From NCBI GenBank assembly GCA_038150225.1, contig JAYQWG010000045.1, positions 1-14,046 on the forward strand: 14,046 bases of DNA, written 5' to 3'. Made by a program: the position numbers and the translations under genes. Below are positions 1 through 7,749 of the stretch, piece by piece. Within the stretch, counting starts at the first letter, position 1. Every line of letters begins with the position of its first letter. Below the pieces are notes generated by a model. It had not been told where the DNA came from, did no database searches, and worked only from the letters and a program-made list of their open reading frames with translations. The stretch is from Lucifugimonas sp038150225. Lineage in GTDB: Bacteria > Chloroflexota > Dehalococcoidia > Lucifugimonadales > Lucifugimonadaceae.

Positions 1-2
1 AG

Positions 3-272
3 CACGCGGTTCTTTCCAGTCCAGCGATGATTATGGAAATGGAACTGGCGTGCGTAGACGCCACTCGGGAATTACTCGAAGATACCGAGTCAAGTGTCGG
101 CTTCCATGTCAACGTCAAGCACCTCGTCCCTGCTCCGCATGGTTCTACAGTCACCACAACTGCGACACTGCTCGAGGAAGATGGTGTGAAACTCCGCTTC
201 AAAGTCGAAACTACTCTTGGCGAAACTTTGATAGGGACTGGAATCCACCGCAGAGCGATCGTCGGACTGTAA
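3..272 (+). CDS. FlK-like hotdog thioesterase, 3' part (5' end outside window)
   Basis: The reading frame is open from the left edge (codon at 3) to TAA at 270-272, giving about 89 residues. The true start lies outside the window, so the in-frame ATG at 27 is probably internal. The visible protein begins HAVLSSPAMIMEMELA, continues through VGFHVNVKHLVPAPHGSTV, and ends TLIGTGIHRRAIVGL. This order (small-residue/Pro/Ala-Met turn, acidic helix, 'V-x-V-x-HL', then a final 'G-T-H-x-R' strand) is the pattern I associate with the fluoroacetyl-CoA thioesterase (FlK) branch of hotdog-fold acyl-CoA thioesterases. There the Glu in the helix and the His of the 'HL' motif are catalytic. A cytosolic acyl-CoA hydrolase role follows from the family; the substrate cannot be read from the sequence. 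No terminator with a T tract follows it. Confidence 0.7.
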   Translation, partial: HAVLSSPAMIMEMELACVDATRELLEDTESSVGFHVNVKHLVPAPHGSTVTTTATLLEEDGVKLRFKVETTLGETLIGTGIHRRAIVGL

Positions 273-413
273 ATCTCCCTAACGTTAAAGTTCGGAGCAA
301 TTCCGTTTAAAAACAACTGGCATTCAAAATACCGGTTCCGTGTACCGTGAGTTCAGCGCTTACGACACCACATCACACGCGAACCAGCTTCGCTATCGAA
401 TTTCAGTTCAACC

Positions 414-701
414 TTGACGGACAGCTCGACACAAACAACTAACCCTGACCTAAAGTCAGGGTTGAGTGAAGAATCGACGGTCGACGGTTCTGCTACCACC
501 ACAGCAGACTCAATCGTTCATGGGCTAGCGGCAAAAGCAAGCTCTAATCTCGGTCACAAAAGATTTTCGGCAATTGCTTTCGATGCTTTCCATCCACTGG
601 CACGAGGGCGTGTAGCTGTTCATATCGAACTCACCGACGCGTTCGCCGGAGTAGGCAGCTCGTTTGCAATTTGGCTGCCACGGATACTAGTCAAAGATTA
701 G
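414..701 (+). CDS. Doubtful small hypothetical protein (95 aa, TTG start)
   Basis: An open frame runs from just after an in-frame TGA at 348-350 to TAG at 699-701. The only usual start is TTG at 414, with no clear ribosome binding site in front. The first ~35 residues are Ser/Thr/Asp-rich and low in complexity. The second half (HKRFSAIAFDAFHPLARG, then VAVHIELTDAF and a hydrophobic end) looks more protein-like, but I recognise no family. The stop codon overlaps the end of the convergent M50 protease gene by 3-4 bases, a spacing seen at other convergent pairs in this window. Against it: a perfect 9-bp inverted repeat (441-463) lies inside its first 20 codons. If it is not a gene, 273-697 is non-coding and I see nothing else in it except that hairpin. 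Confidence 0.25.
   Translation: MTDSSTQTTNPDLKSGLSEESTVDGSATTTADSIVHGLAAKASSNLGHKRFSAIAFDAFHPLARGRVAVHIELTDAFAGVGSSFAIWLPRILVKD
441..463. repeat. Perfect 9-bp inverted repeat (hairpin)
   Basis: The arms AACCCTGAC (441-449) and GTCAGGGTT (455-463) are exact reverse complements around a 5-base loop CTAAA. No T run follows on either strand, so it does not meet the usual intrinsic-terminator pattern. It lies about 170 bases after the thioesterase stop and inside the start of the doubtful 95-aa ORF. It could be a transcript-end structure, an operator or an RNA element. Confidence 0.55.
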
Positions 702-1873
702 TCGAGATCGTCAGTTGGATTAGGCAGCGAGTAGGCTTCGCGAGCAGACTGCATTTCCAACATTTTCTTCAAAATCGATTGGCGGTTGGTAAGACCAAGC
801 ACCATCCCGTTGCCCATCACTACAAGCTGGCTAACCCTGTGTAGGTCGAGCAATCTCAGCGCCTCTCCAGCTGACTCCGAAGAATCGATCACCCTAAGGC
901 TGCGCGGGTCCATGACTTGACCGATCTTCGAAATCGATCTGGATTTTGCGCCGACGAAAAAAAGTTCAGCAGGGGTTACAAATCCAACAAGCTCCCCCGC
1001 TTTTGTGACGGGTATAGAGACCTGATTAGATTCGGTGGTGAGATCGTCGAGAACTGACTGAACCGATCTCGATTCATCAATGGCGGGTGGAATTTGCTCA
1101 GTCGCTATTTCAACCGGAAAACTTAGTGCGCTGCTCATAGCGTTGCTTGCATCGCTTGATTGAGCAGCCCTCTCACCTCGGGCGGAAGACATCAAGAACC
1201 AACCGATTACGGCGATCCAAATTCCACTGATCACGTTTCCGTTGAAAATCTGCCAAGCGCCGTACCCGATAAAGATGTAGAACACGATTCGACCGACATT
1301 GAAAGCGACTGACGACGCCAGCTCGGTATTTCCAGTGACCGCCCAAACCGCGGACCGTAATACACGTCCTCCGTCCATTGGATAGCCCGGTAGCAAGTTG
1401 AAGGCTCCAACCATTACGTTCATCCAACCCGTTGCGAATACCACTAGGCGAAATATCGTCGCATCGCCATCAGGCTGAAGCACGAACACCCAGAACAGCA
1501 GCACCAAACCGATCACAATTGATACCGCTGGCCCGGCAAACGCAATTAGGAATTCGTTACGAGCGCGAGTTGCACCACCTTCAATACGGGAGACTCCCCC
1601 AAACAAGAGCAAGGTGATCCCACAGACTCTTAAACCCTGCGAGAGGGCGACCAGGGAGTGTCCGAGTTCGTGCGCTAACACTGAGGTAAATAGCGCGAGG
1701 GTTCCCAGTACACCGGCGATCCAATAGTGAGCGGTCGAAGGTAACTCTGCGAGCGCAGGGAACCAACTGGTAGAAAAAGACCAGGTAATCAATGCGAACG
1801 CCAGGAGCCATGTCGCGTTAATGTCGACGGGTATACCAAAGATGGTGAATAGCTTTACAGATCCGGAATTCAA
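698..1873 (-). CDS. M50 family intramembrane zinc metalloprotease with tandem CBS domains
   Basis: This is a site-2-protease-like membrane enzyme of 391 residues, of the class including Rip3-type bacterial proteases that cut transmembrane helices of regulators. The N-terminus SGSVKLFTIFGIPVDIN matches the usual opening of this group and supports the TTG start at 1873. A TAA lies four codons upstream and there is no earlier start. The zinc-binding HELGH motif is at residues 68-72 in the second hydrophobic segment. The second catalytic motif, NLLPGYPMDGGR, is at 159-170, where Asp167 is the expected third zinc ligand. Several further helices extend to about residue 230. A cytosolic part follows, with two CBS-like units (about 271-330 and 333-385, the second ending SQLVVMGNGMVLGLTNRQSI). 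CBS pairs usually bind adenine nucleotides and could gate the protease. The substrate is unknown. It is divergent from the MFS gene, and no anti-sigma or sigma partner is visible nearby. Confidence 0.93.
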   Translation of the reverse strand: MNSGSVKLFTIFGIPVDINATWLLAFALITWSFSTSWFPALAELPSTAHYWIAGVLGTLALFTSVLAHELGHSLVALSQGLRVCGITLLLFGGVSRIEGGATRARNEFLIAFAGPAVSIVIGLVLLFWVFVLQPDGDATIFRLVVFATGWMNVMVGAFNLLPGYPMDGGRVLRSAVWAVTGNTELASSVAFNVGRIVFYIFIGYGAWQIFNGNVISGIWIAVIGWFLMSSARGERAAQSSDASNAMSSALSFPVEIATEQIPPAIDESRSVQSVLDDLTTESNQVSIPVTKAGELVGFVTPAELFFVGAKSRSISKIGQVMDPRSLRVIDSSESAGEALRLLDLHRVSQLVVMGNGMVLGLTNRQSILKKMLEMQSAREAYSLPNPTDDLD

Positions 1874-1892
1874 GTTAGATGTTTATCCTCGA

Positions 1893-1898
1893 ACTATA
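1893..1898 (-). promoter_or_regulatory. Possible -10 box for the M50 protease gene
   Basis: On the minus strand this reads TATAGT, one base from the TATAAT consensus, ending about 20 bases before the TTG start. No good -35 hexamer stands at 16-18 bases. A GAGG (purine-rich) stretch between the box and the start is about 13 bases from the TTG, which is long for a ribosome binding site. Confidence 0.3.
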
Positions 1899-1965
1899 AG
1901 GGTACTCGCCGAAGATGAATTAAATGTACGATCGGATAGCCCTAGTCAGTGGGACAAGCATATGA

Positions 1966-1994
1966 TTGGCGCTTATCGGCCTATCCACTAGAAA
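1966..1994 (+). promoter_or_regulatory. Possible promoter of the MFS transporter gene
   Basis: TTGGCG (1966-1971) and TAGAAA (1989-1994) are separated by 17 bases and match the sigma-70 consensus hexamers at four of six positions each. The box ends about 50 bases before the TTG start. A GGGTGG stretch at 2033-2038, seven bases before that start, may act as the ribosome binding site. This is a weak consensus match only. Confidence 0.3.
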
Positions 1995-2045
1995 AGAGTC
2001 CCTCACGCCTTCTACTACTAATACTCAGAAACGGGTGGTTCAGAT

Positions 2046-3392
2046 TTGAAATCGCTCGGCAATCCTTTTTATGGATGGTGGATCGTCGGCGCAGGGGGCA
2101 TTGTCCAGTGGTATACCTCCGCGGTTTTCTGGCGGGGGTTCCAGGCGTTTGTACCTCACATACTGAGCACATTTGGCTGGAGTTCAGGAGCCACTGGAGC
2201 TGCCATTTCGCTCCAGCGTAGTGAAAGCGGGATGATCTCACCGTTCGTCGGTGCGCTCCTTGATCGTTACGGACCCCGCAAGGCGATGGCGTTCGGTGTA
2301 TTCGTAACCGGCGGCGGCTTCATTTTCATGAGCCAAATGCAGACGCTCTGGCACTTTTATGTAGCGATCATCCTGCTAACGCTCGGAATGTCATTCGGAA
2401 CATTCATAGTGTTCGTGGTGACAGTTGCTAACTGGTTCGTCAAGAAGCGTGCTCGAGCACTAGCAACGCTTATGTCCTTCTCTGCAGTTGGTGGTTTGAC
2501 CCTTCCAATACTCGTTGGAGCGATAGATACGTTCGGATGGCGAGATGTTCTGTTCGCGATTGGGATCGGATTCTGGATCATCGGGTTCCCCGCCACACTG
2601 GTAATGCGCCGACGGCCTGAGGATCACGGAATGCTCCCGGACGGAGATACCCCCAAGGTAGATACCGAGACGCCCACAGGTGGTGCCCGTCACGCCTCGC
2701 GAGTTCGCGAACAGGCCGTGACTATGAGGCAAGCTGTAAAGCTAAGGTTCTTCTGGCAGCTCGCGATAGTTACAAGTCTTGGTCAACTTGTAAGCGCAAC
2801 GAACTTATTTCACTTCGCGGCGTTACTTGAATATGGTCTAGTGACGGCTCTTGCAGCGAGCGCAGCAGGTGCTGTGGCAATTGGCGACCTTGCGGGTAGA
2901 GCCGGTGTGGCGGTTCTAGGCGACAGGTTCGATAAGCGAACGTTGTTGACCCTGTCAATGATTTCGCAAACTGTAGGAGTAGCTGGTCTAGCGGCAGTCA
3001 ACGCTGAAGTATTAGGAGTGAATCTCGGACTATGGCCGTTGCCGTTTTTCGTAATTTTCTTCGGACTTGGTTTCGGAGCTTCGATTCCACTTAGGCTTTC
3101 GATCCTGGGTGACTACTTCGGGCGAGCTAGCTACGGATCTATCGTAGGACTTACAAGTTCAGTCAATGCACTGTTTGGAGCAGCGGGTCCAGCACTCGTT
3201 GGAATAATCCACGACATCGAGGGAACATACCGGCTCGGATTTACGACACTGGCGTTCGCCCTCGCCATCTCCATTCCAATGGCATTCACACTGGAGCCAT
3301 CTGGAAGAGTTGCCGCCAAAGCAAGGACATTGACACGCAAAGCGTTCCGACAGCGAAATCGCTTTGAGGCACCGACGCAATCTAGTGACTAG
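2046..3392 (+). CDS. Major facilitator superfamily transporter, 12 helices
   Basis: This is an inner-membrane secondary carrier of 448 residues with two six-helix halves. The N-terminus FYGWWIVGAGGIVQWYT and the FGW-S motif after helix 1 are typical of monocarboxylate/oxalate-formate-antiporter-like MFS proteins. Motif A between helices 2 and 3 is at residues 69-79 (GALLDRYGPRK). Its echo in the second half is GDRFDKR near residue 292. A hydrophilic central loop (about 186-232, starting MRRRPEDHG) separates the halves, and a basic tail of about 30 residues ends the protein. The substrate cannot be inferred; organic anions are only a guess from the subfamily. TTG at 2046 is the only usual start after an in-frame TAA at 2019, and the family N-terminus begins right there. 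It ends 3 bases before the convergent DUF5666-like gene. Confidence 0.92.
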   Translation: MKSLGNPFYGWWIVGAGGIVQWYTSAVFWRGFQAFVPHILSTFGWSSGATGAAISLQRSESGMISPFVGALLDRYGPRKAMAFGVFVTGGGFIFMSQMQTLWHFYVAIILLTLGMSFGTFIVFVVTVANWFVKKRARALATLMSFSAVGGLTLPILVGAIDTFGWRDVLFAIGIGFWIIGFPATLVMRRRPEDHGMLPDGDTPKVDTETPTGGARHASRVREQAVTMRQAVKLRFFWQLAIVTSLGQLVSATNLFHFAALLEYGLVTALAASAAGAVAIGDLAGRAGVAVLGDRFDKRTLLTLSMISQTVGVAGLAAVNAEVLGVNLGLWPLPFFVIFFGLGFGASIPLRLSILGDYFGRASYGSIVGLTSSVNALFGAAGPALVGIIHDIEGTYRLGFTTLAFALAISIPMAFTLEPSGRVAAKARTLTRKAFRQRNRFEAPTQSSD

Positions 3393-3401
3393 TTGCTAGT
3401 C
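3387..3401. repeat. Dyad spanning both stop codons of convergent genes
   Basis: The arms GACTAG (3387-3392) and CTAGTC (3396-3401) flank TTG. The TAG of the MFS gene (3390-3392) sits in one arm. The TAG of the minus-strand gene (3396-3398) sits in the other. There is no T tract on either side. It may serve as a small bidirectional transcription-end structure, but a 3-base loop and 6-bp stem are marginal. Confidence 0.35.
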
Positions 3402-6248
3402 GGGTGATGCTGTCACCGAAACAAGATCCGCCTCAAATTGCCCATTTGGTTTGCTTTTTAATATCGCTTTAGCGACTAAGCCAACGACCGGATCAGCACC
3501 GAGGAACTGAGTCTCGGAATTTACAGTGAACACCTGGCCACCAATAACCCAGGTGCTGCCTCGTATTGCCTCGATCACTCCTGTGACTGTGATCTCCACA
3601 GGTTGGAACAGATCGGCTTCTTCCGATTCGTCAAGAGAAATAATTTCGATCTGTATCGAACCGATCACCCCACGTGTCGACTCGATCGAGTCCTTGATGA
3701 ACAACACGTCGAAAACCGATGCTTCAGCCAGATTGTCGGAATTCCAAAGGCTGTTGAACCTCTCCGAGATTGCTCCGAGATCCTCAACCTGCCGACCATT
3801 GAGTTGCAAGCTCGAATCGCGTTCACTCCATAGTTCAACCAATTCACCATTTGCCAATTCGATGGTGACATATCTCAGGTCGCCAGAAACAGCTAACAGC
3901 CGACCTCGAGATTGGACAAATTCTTCGGAGACTACTGACAGTCTTTCGATTATTCCAGTTTCGATTTGGTAAATAGCGATGTCGACACGATCATCCCGTT
4001 CAATCGACAACAGCGAGCGAACCCCCCTTCCATTTTTGGTCAGATTCTCTCCTAGAGGTGTCGAAGGTATTTTCAAAACCAATATGCGTGTGCTGGTCGA
4101 TTGTCCTGTGACAAGCGTGACTGTTCCCTCGACAGGATGAACATCAGTGATGACACCGGAGACGCGTTCGACCTTGGGTGATTCGATCGAGATGATTGTC
4201 GCCACGTTGTAGAACGCGCCACCTTGACCCGTCACCGAGTAAGTCCCGCTGGTTACCGTCAGTCCTGAGCGGAGACCTGAGAACTGAACTCGCCGTCCGT
4301 CTAGGATCAACCATGACTCTTCGCTGACGAGAATGTTGATGATTACCCCGTTCGAACTAGTCACCTGTATACGATCGGGTTCTCGCCCAATTCCAGTGAT
4401 CGTCCCAGAGAATTTCAGATTTGTTCGAGGCACCGTTACCAGGCGCGTCAGTACTGTAGACGCTGAGCCAGACCTGGATGCATTCACAACCAGGTCTCCA
4501 ACTCTAACTTCACTGAACGGAGCAGCTTCACCATCTCGAACAACCGCCGTCATTGCATCAACATTAAACGTGACCGCTGCGCCGTCAGATGGCCTGATAG
4601 AGATAGTCAGCGTCTCCCCATCAACTGATTCAACGACACCTGACAAAACGATCTCATCGTCCGGTACTGACGTCCGAGCGCGAACAGCCAGAGTTCTCAA
4701 CGGGGTTGAGGTGGAAGTGATGTCCAGAATTCCGCCAGCCTCTCCCGTTTCCAGTTGCAGGTCGACGAACTGGCCAACTGCCAGGTCGGAAATGAATGAA
4801 ACTTCATCGTTCAGAGTGATTTCGGTGGCAGACCCAATCTTCACCGTTACCTCGGACCCAGCCGACTCGTTTGTGACTAGCAAGATTCCGAGTGCATCCT
4901 CAAGCGAGGGATCAATTTCAACTAACGTGATCACACCGTGGAATGCCCGACTAATTTCCGCCTCAAGCACCGCTTCAAGCGCAGAGTCGAGTTCTGGTGG
5001 TTCGATCCGAATCGAAACGACTTCCCTGACAACGCCCACTAACGTGTACTCGACGACGAACCGACTGCCCAGAGGAATGTGCGGTGCTGCTTCGGTCAAT
5101 AACAGTGAGGAGCTGCCAGATCCGGGAATCATGTCAGATATCTCTGACGGAAGATCGACTCGAGTTGTTCCTGAATCGAAGCTAAACCCAACTGTGACTT
5201 GTTCAAGGTCTTCCTCTCCGGTCGGTGCGACCGTAAAACTCGCTGAACCAACCGCAGCAACAAGTGCACCTGAAATTCGAAGTGTTGGGAGTGCTTCATT
5301 TCGTGAACGAGCTGTGATGGTGTAAATCTGTACGAGGTCGTCAAACGTGTGTCTGAGATCTCGTAATTTTGCCTCCGCGCTTGATCTCTCAGATTCGTCG
5401 GTGCGCTCTGAGTCAATAATCCTCTGAAGCGCACGCATCGTGTCATCCAGACCACTTAAGTGTTTCGATCTGGCTTCGACAGTAATTTGCGAGAGTCGAT
5501 CAAGTTCCGCTTGAGTCTTTGCTTGATCCCGAGCAGCTTCGATGCGGGCGATAGTTTTTGCTGTCAGTTCAAAACCGATCGCTGTCAATATTCCGCTCGA
5601 ACGATCCAAACGTGCTACGAGGGTCAAACCATCGCCAGGACTAAGCTCATCGAGACCGGCAGGGTTGGCCACTTGAACCACGTCACCAAATCGAGTCTGA
5701 ATCGAAAGTGTGTCTTCCGAGACATCGGAGACAACTCCGACAATGTGCCGGAACGCGGATTTTGAATTCGCAAGCTTCACGATAGTTTTTAGTGCGACCA
5801 ACTCACCGCCCACGTCGTGCGCAGTCGAGATAACTCGGTCGCCTTCCGAGACGTCAGCAACGGTAGCCAACTCAGAATCTATACGGAGCTCCGAGTTTTG
5901 ATCGAAGTGAAGATCGACTAGACCTGAAGATGAAGCAACCACAATAGACTGCGGTGCTCTTACTTCCACTGCGGTGCCAAATATTGCTTGGATATTTGAT
6001 TTGGCATGGACGGTATCTGCGGACGCGATGCTCAAGGTTCCTGGCTGGAGAATCACCAGGAGAGCGACGAGTGATACCAGCAGCTTCATAAGGTTTGGCA
6101 AAGTCAGAACGTTTTTGTCGGGAGACTTACCAGAATGTGTAATAGGCGATCCACTTGGTGAAATCTTAAATTGTGACCACGCAACGCCTAAGCTTGAGTT
6201 ACTTTTAGAACTTAATTTCACGGCTATTCGAGTCCAGAGGTTGCTCAA
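3396..6248 (-). CDS. Large exported DUF5666-like multi-repeat protein with coiled coil
   Basis: This 950-residue protein has no cysteine, which fits an extracytoplasmic location. A hydrophobic segment at about 54-76, preceded by Lys and followed by SIASAD, looks like a signal peptide or anchor. It is preceded by an unusually long 53-residue basic/Ser-rich stretch. The rest is a series of beta-rich units of about 70-95 residues with the pattern 'G-hydrophobic-x-x-V...T-hydrophobic...G-D-hydrophobic'. They lie at roughly 86-159, 166-229, 323-416, 436-525, 533-608, 611-692, 693-775, 778-880 and 883-950. The last (VTGVIEAIRGSTWVIGGQ...) is a recognisable DUF5666 unit. A charged helical region at 231-320 is probably a coiled coil. 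The function is unknown. The TTG start is favoured because GGAGG stands 7 bases upstream and it overlaps the preceding stop as TTGA. An ATG at codon 54 has no such site. It is the last gene of the response-regulator block. Confidence 0.8.
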   Translation of the reverse strand: MSNLWTRIAVKLSSKSNSSLGVAWSQFKISPSGSPITHSGKSPDKNVLTLPNLMKLLVSLVALLVILQPGTLSIASADTVHAKSNIQAIFGTAVEVRAPQSIVVASSSGLVDLHFDQNSELRIDSELATVADVSEGDRVISTAHDVGGELVALKTIVKLANSKSAFRHIVGVVSDVSEDTLSIQTRFGDVVQVANPAGLDELSPGDGLTLVARLDRSSGILTAIGFELTAKTIARIEAARDQAKTQAELDRLSQITVEARSKHLSGLDDTMRALQRIIDSERTDESERSSAEAKLRDLRHTFDDLVQIYTITARSRNEALPTLRISGALVAAVGSASFTVAPTGEEDLEQVTVGFSFDSGTTRVDLPSEISDMIPGSGSSSLLLTEAAPHIPLGSRFVVEYTLVGVVREVVSIRIEPPELDSALEAVLEAEISRAFHGVITLVEIDPSLEDALGILLVTNESAGSEVTVKIGSATEITLNDEVSFISDLAVGQFVDLQLETGEAGGILDITSTSTPLRTLAVRARTSVPDDEIVLSGVVESVDGETLTISIRPSDGAAVTFNVDAMTAVVRDGEAAPFSEVRVGDLVVNASRSGSASTVLTRLVTVPRTNLKFSGTITGIGREPDRIQVTSSNGVIINILVSEESWLILDGRRVQFSGLRSGLTVTSGTYSVTGQGGAFYNVATIISIESPKVERVSGVITDVHPVEGTVTLVTGQSTSTRILVLKIPSTPLGENLTKNGRGVRSLLSIERDDRVDIAIYQIETGIIERLSVVSEEFVQSRGRLLAVSGDLRYVTIELANGELVELWSERDSSLQLNGRQVEDLGAISERFNSLWNSDNLAEASVFDVLFIKDSIESTRGVIGSIQIEIISLDESEEADLFQPVEITVTGVIEAIRGSTWVIGGQVFTVNSETQFLGADPVVGLVAKAILKSKPNGQFEADLVSVTASPD

Positions 6249-6742
6249 ATCACATCCTCCGGTATTGAAATAACTGTCAGCGACGAACTAGCCGAGTTTC
6301 CGAGCAAATCACTTGCCACCACGTCGATAAGGTTCGGACCGTCGTCCAGTGCAAGAGTGATTTGGAATGATCCGTCTGATCGCACATCGACAAGAACACC
6401 GTTTACGCTCACGATCGCGTCGGGAGCTGTGTTTCCGCGAAGAAGGACCGTATCGCTCCTAATCACGTTTTCTTCACTCAGTCCATCAAAATCAACCGTA
6501 AGGTTGAACGTTCCAGAATTGGCGGTCGATATTGGCTGAGATGTGGGTATGGGAGTAGAAACAGGCACTAAAGTAGGCATCGCCGACGGCCCAGGTGAGG
6601 GAGTGACCGTGGGTGTGGGCGGCACCGGCGTATAACGCAACTGCGACTCAACACACGCGCTGGATAATAGTCCGATCAAAGTCAGACTCAATAGCAATAA
6701 CTCTGTGGAACGTCTTATCGTCCCGGTACCAAGCTTAGCCAT
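6245..6742 (-). CDS. Putative lipoprotein with Pro/Thr stalk and glucodextranase-B/Big-like domain
   Basis: This 165-residue protein has a basic start (GTGTIRRS), a hydrophobic stretch at 15-26 and LLSSAC ending at Cys30. That resembles a lipoprotein signal, although position -3 is Ser rather than the usual Leu. A Pro/Thr/Ser-rich stalk follows at about 36-70. The C-terminal domain (about 88-160: IRSDTVLLRGNTAPDAIVSV, then NGVLVDVRSDGSF and DGPNLIDVVASDLLGN) has the pattern of a bacterial Ig-like/glucodextranase domain B fold, common in surface-exposed binding or adhesion modules. It is therefore probably tethered outside the membrane. The ATG at 6742 overlaps the kinase stop by one base (TAATG), a re-initiation arrangement. 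Its own stop overlaps the next TTG start. The role is unknown; the context suggests an envelope partner of the kinase or of the large secreted protein. Confidence 0.82.
   Translation of the reverse strand: MAKLGTGTIRRSTELLLLSLTLIGLLSSACVESQLRYTPVPPTPTVTPSPGPSAMPTLVPVSTPIPTSQPISTANSGTFNLTVDFDGLSEENVIRSDTVLLRGNTAPDAIVSVNGVLVDVRSDGSFQITLALDDGPNLIDVVASDLLGNSASSSLTVISIPEDVI
6256..6260 (-). promoter_or_regulatory. Ribosome binding site deciding the TTG start at 6248
   Basis: GGAGG on the minus strand lies inside the end of the lipoprotein gene, 7 bases before TTG. It supports the long form of the DUF5666-like protein and translational coupling through the TTGA overlap. The alternative ATG 53 codons downstream has no purine-rich stretch in front of it. 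Confidence 0.65.
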
Positions 6743-7713
6743 TACGCGTTCGCTCGGTTGTCCAGCGGTAGCGACAACAGGAAGGCAGTGTGCGAATCCT
6801 CGATACTCGCGCCATTACCGTGACTGGTTGAATCAACATTCAATTCACCACCACACCTTCTTGCGAGCGTGGATGCGATGAACAAACCTAAACCTGAACT
6901 CTGTTTTTCTGCCCTGGCTGAAAGTTCAGGTGTCCATCCTCGATCAAATAGGTGAGGTAAGTGAGATTCCGAGATCCCGACTCCATCGTCCCAAACGATG
7001 ACGGTGAACAGTGATCCATCGCGTTCCAAACGTATCTCAACGTGTTCCTCGGCGTATTTGGTAGCGTTGTCGACCAAATTGGTGATGATATGATCCAACG
7101 CCGAACCGTCTCCGTACACAAGACCGAAATCAACCGGTTCACACCACCAGACCAGTTCGATACCTCTTTCTCGGGCTATCGGAACATATCGATCGGCAAC
7201 GTTACGAACGATAGCAGCCACGTCGACTGGTTCTACTGCTGGTCTGGCGTCTGCGTCCTCAAGATCAACCAATACCCGCACGTTTTCGATCATCAATCGG
7301 AAATTAGGTGCTTGCTGTTCAATCTCGTTGAGCAGTTCGTTGACTACTTTCAAAGGTGCGTCACCCGTCTCGCTAACGAGTGCACGAACTTCGCGCTCTT
7401 TGCCAAGGATTCGGCGTAATGGACGACCCATGTCGTGCGCAAAAGTGTCGAAGTAGTCCTGAGTTACCTGGCTCCAGGTGCGATCATCGCTCGTGACAAA
7501 TTGCCGCTTGTTTTCGAACCTCATAATCACGATCGTGGTAGCGGAGAACGCGATTGCAACAGCCGCTCCAATGTACGCGATCGGTTCTATCCACCAGAGT
7601 CGGTTGCCAGAAATCGGCTCTCCGATGAGAGGTGAAAGCGCAATGAGAAGTACTCCGACGACTGCAACAGTTGCCGTTGAGAGCTTGATAATTCTGAGCG
7701 TACGAAGGTTCAA
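6742..7713 (-). CDS. Sensor histidine kinase with two helices and minimal extracytoplasmic loop
   Basis: This 323-residue kinase has two membrane helices, about 13-31 and 42-64, joined by roughly ten residues. No PAS, GAF or HAMP-sized region lies between the second helix and the phospho-acceptor motif FAHDMGRPLRRI (His93). The dimerisation helices run to about residue 150. The ATPase domain shows the N box (ITNLVDNATKY, Asn212 and Asn216), the G1 box DDGVGIS (242-248), an F box (HLFDRG) and the G2 box GLGLF (274-278). It should autophosphorylate and pass phosphate to the response regulator encoded 36 bases upstream in the same block. The topology resembles intramembrane-sensing kinases, which depend on a membrane or accessory partner for the signal. 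TTG at 7713 is the only usual start after the in-frame stop shared with the upstream gene; the next Met is residue 64, inside the second helix. Confidence 0.92.
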   Translation of the reverse strand: MNLRTLRIIKLSTATVAVVGVLLIALSPLIGEPISGNRLWWIEPIAYIGAAVAIAFSATTIVIMRFENKRQFVTSDDRTWSQVTQDYFDTFAHDMGRPLRRILGKEREVRALVSETGDAPLKVVNELLNEIEQQAPNFRLMIENVRVLVDLEDADARPAVEPVDVAAIVRNVADRYVPIARERGIELVWWCEPVDFGLVYGDGSALDHIITNLVDNATKYAEEHVEIRLERDGSLFTVIVWDDGVGISESHLPHLFDRGWTPELSARAEKQSSGLGLFIASTLARRCGGELNVDSTSHGNGASIEDSHTAFLLSLPLDNRANA

Positions 7714-7749
7714 AGTAACGAAATATGACGCTCGGAACGCCGTAGCTGG

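Noticed and set aside
50..310. 86-codon plus-strand ORF beginning at 50
   Set aside because: Frame-shifted shadow of the thioesterase, Arg/Cys-rich, no motif.
290..315. CGGA/TCCG hairpin followed by TTTAAAAAC as a terminator for the thioesterase gene
   Set aside because: The stem is only 4 bp and the T tract only three bases, too weak to call.
1949..2241. Small ORFs on both strands around the MFS start
   Set aside because: They overlap the MFS reading frame, whose N-terminal helix and motif A are convincing.
3526..3972. Plus-strand 148-codon ORF
   Set aside because: Antisense shadow of the same repeat protein, with no recognisable motif or ribosome binding site.
4333..5325. Plus-strand 330-codon ORF inside the DUF5666-like gene
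   Set aside because: It is antisense to a gene with clear repeats, signal segment and ribosome binding site. Its translation is Ser/Thr-rich without domains, as expected of a shadow frame.
6087..6089. ATG at codon 54 as start of the DUF5666-like protein
   Set aside because: It would give a normal signal peptide, but there is no ribosome binding site, while TTG at 6248 has GGAGG and overlaps the upstream stop. Kept as an open alternative.
7042..7419. Plus-strand 125-codon ORF over the kinase gene
   Set aside because: It lies opposite the conserved kinase H-to-N-box region and has no family resemblance.
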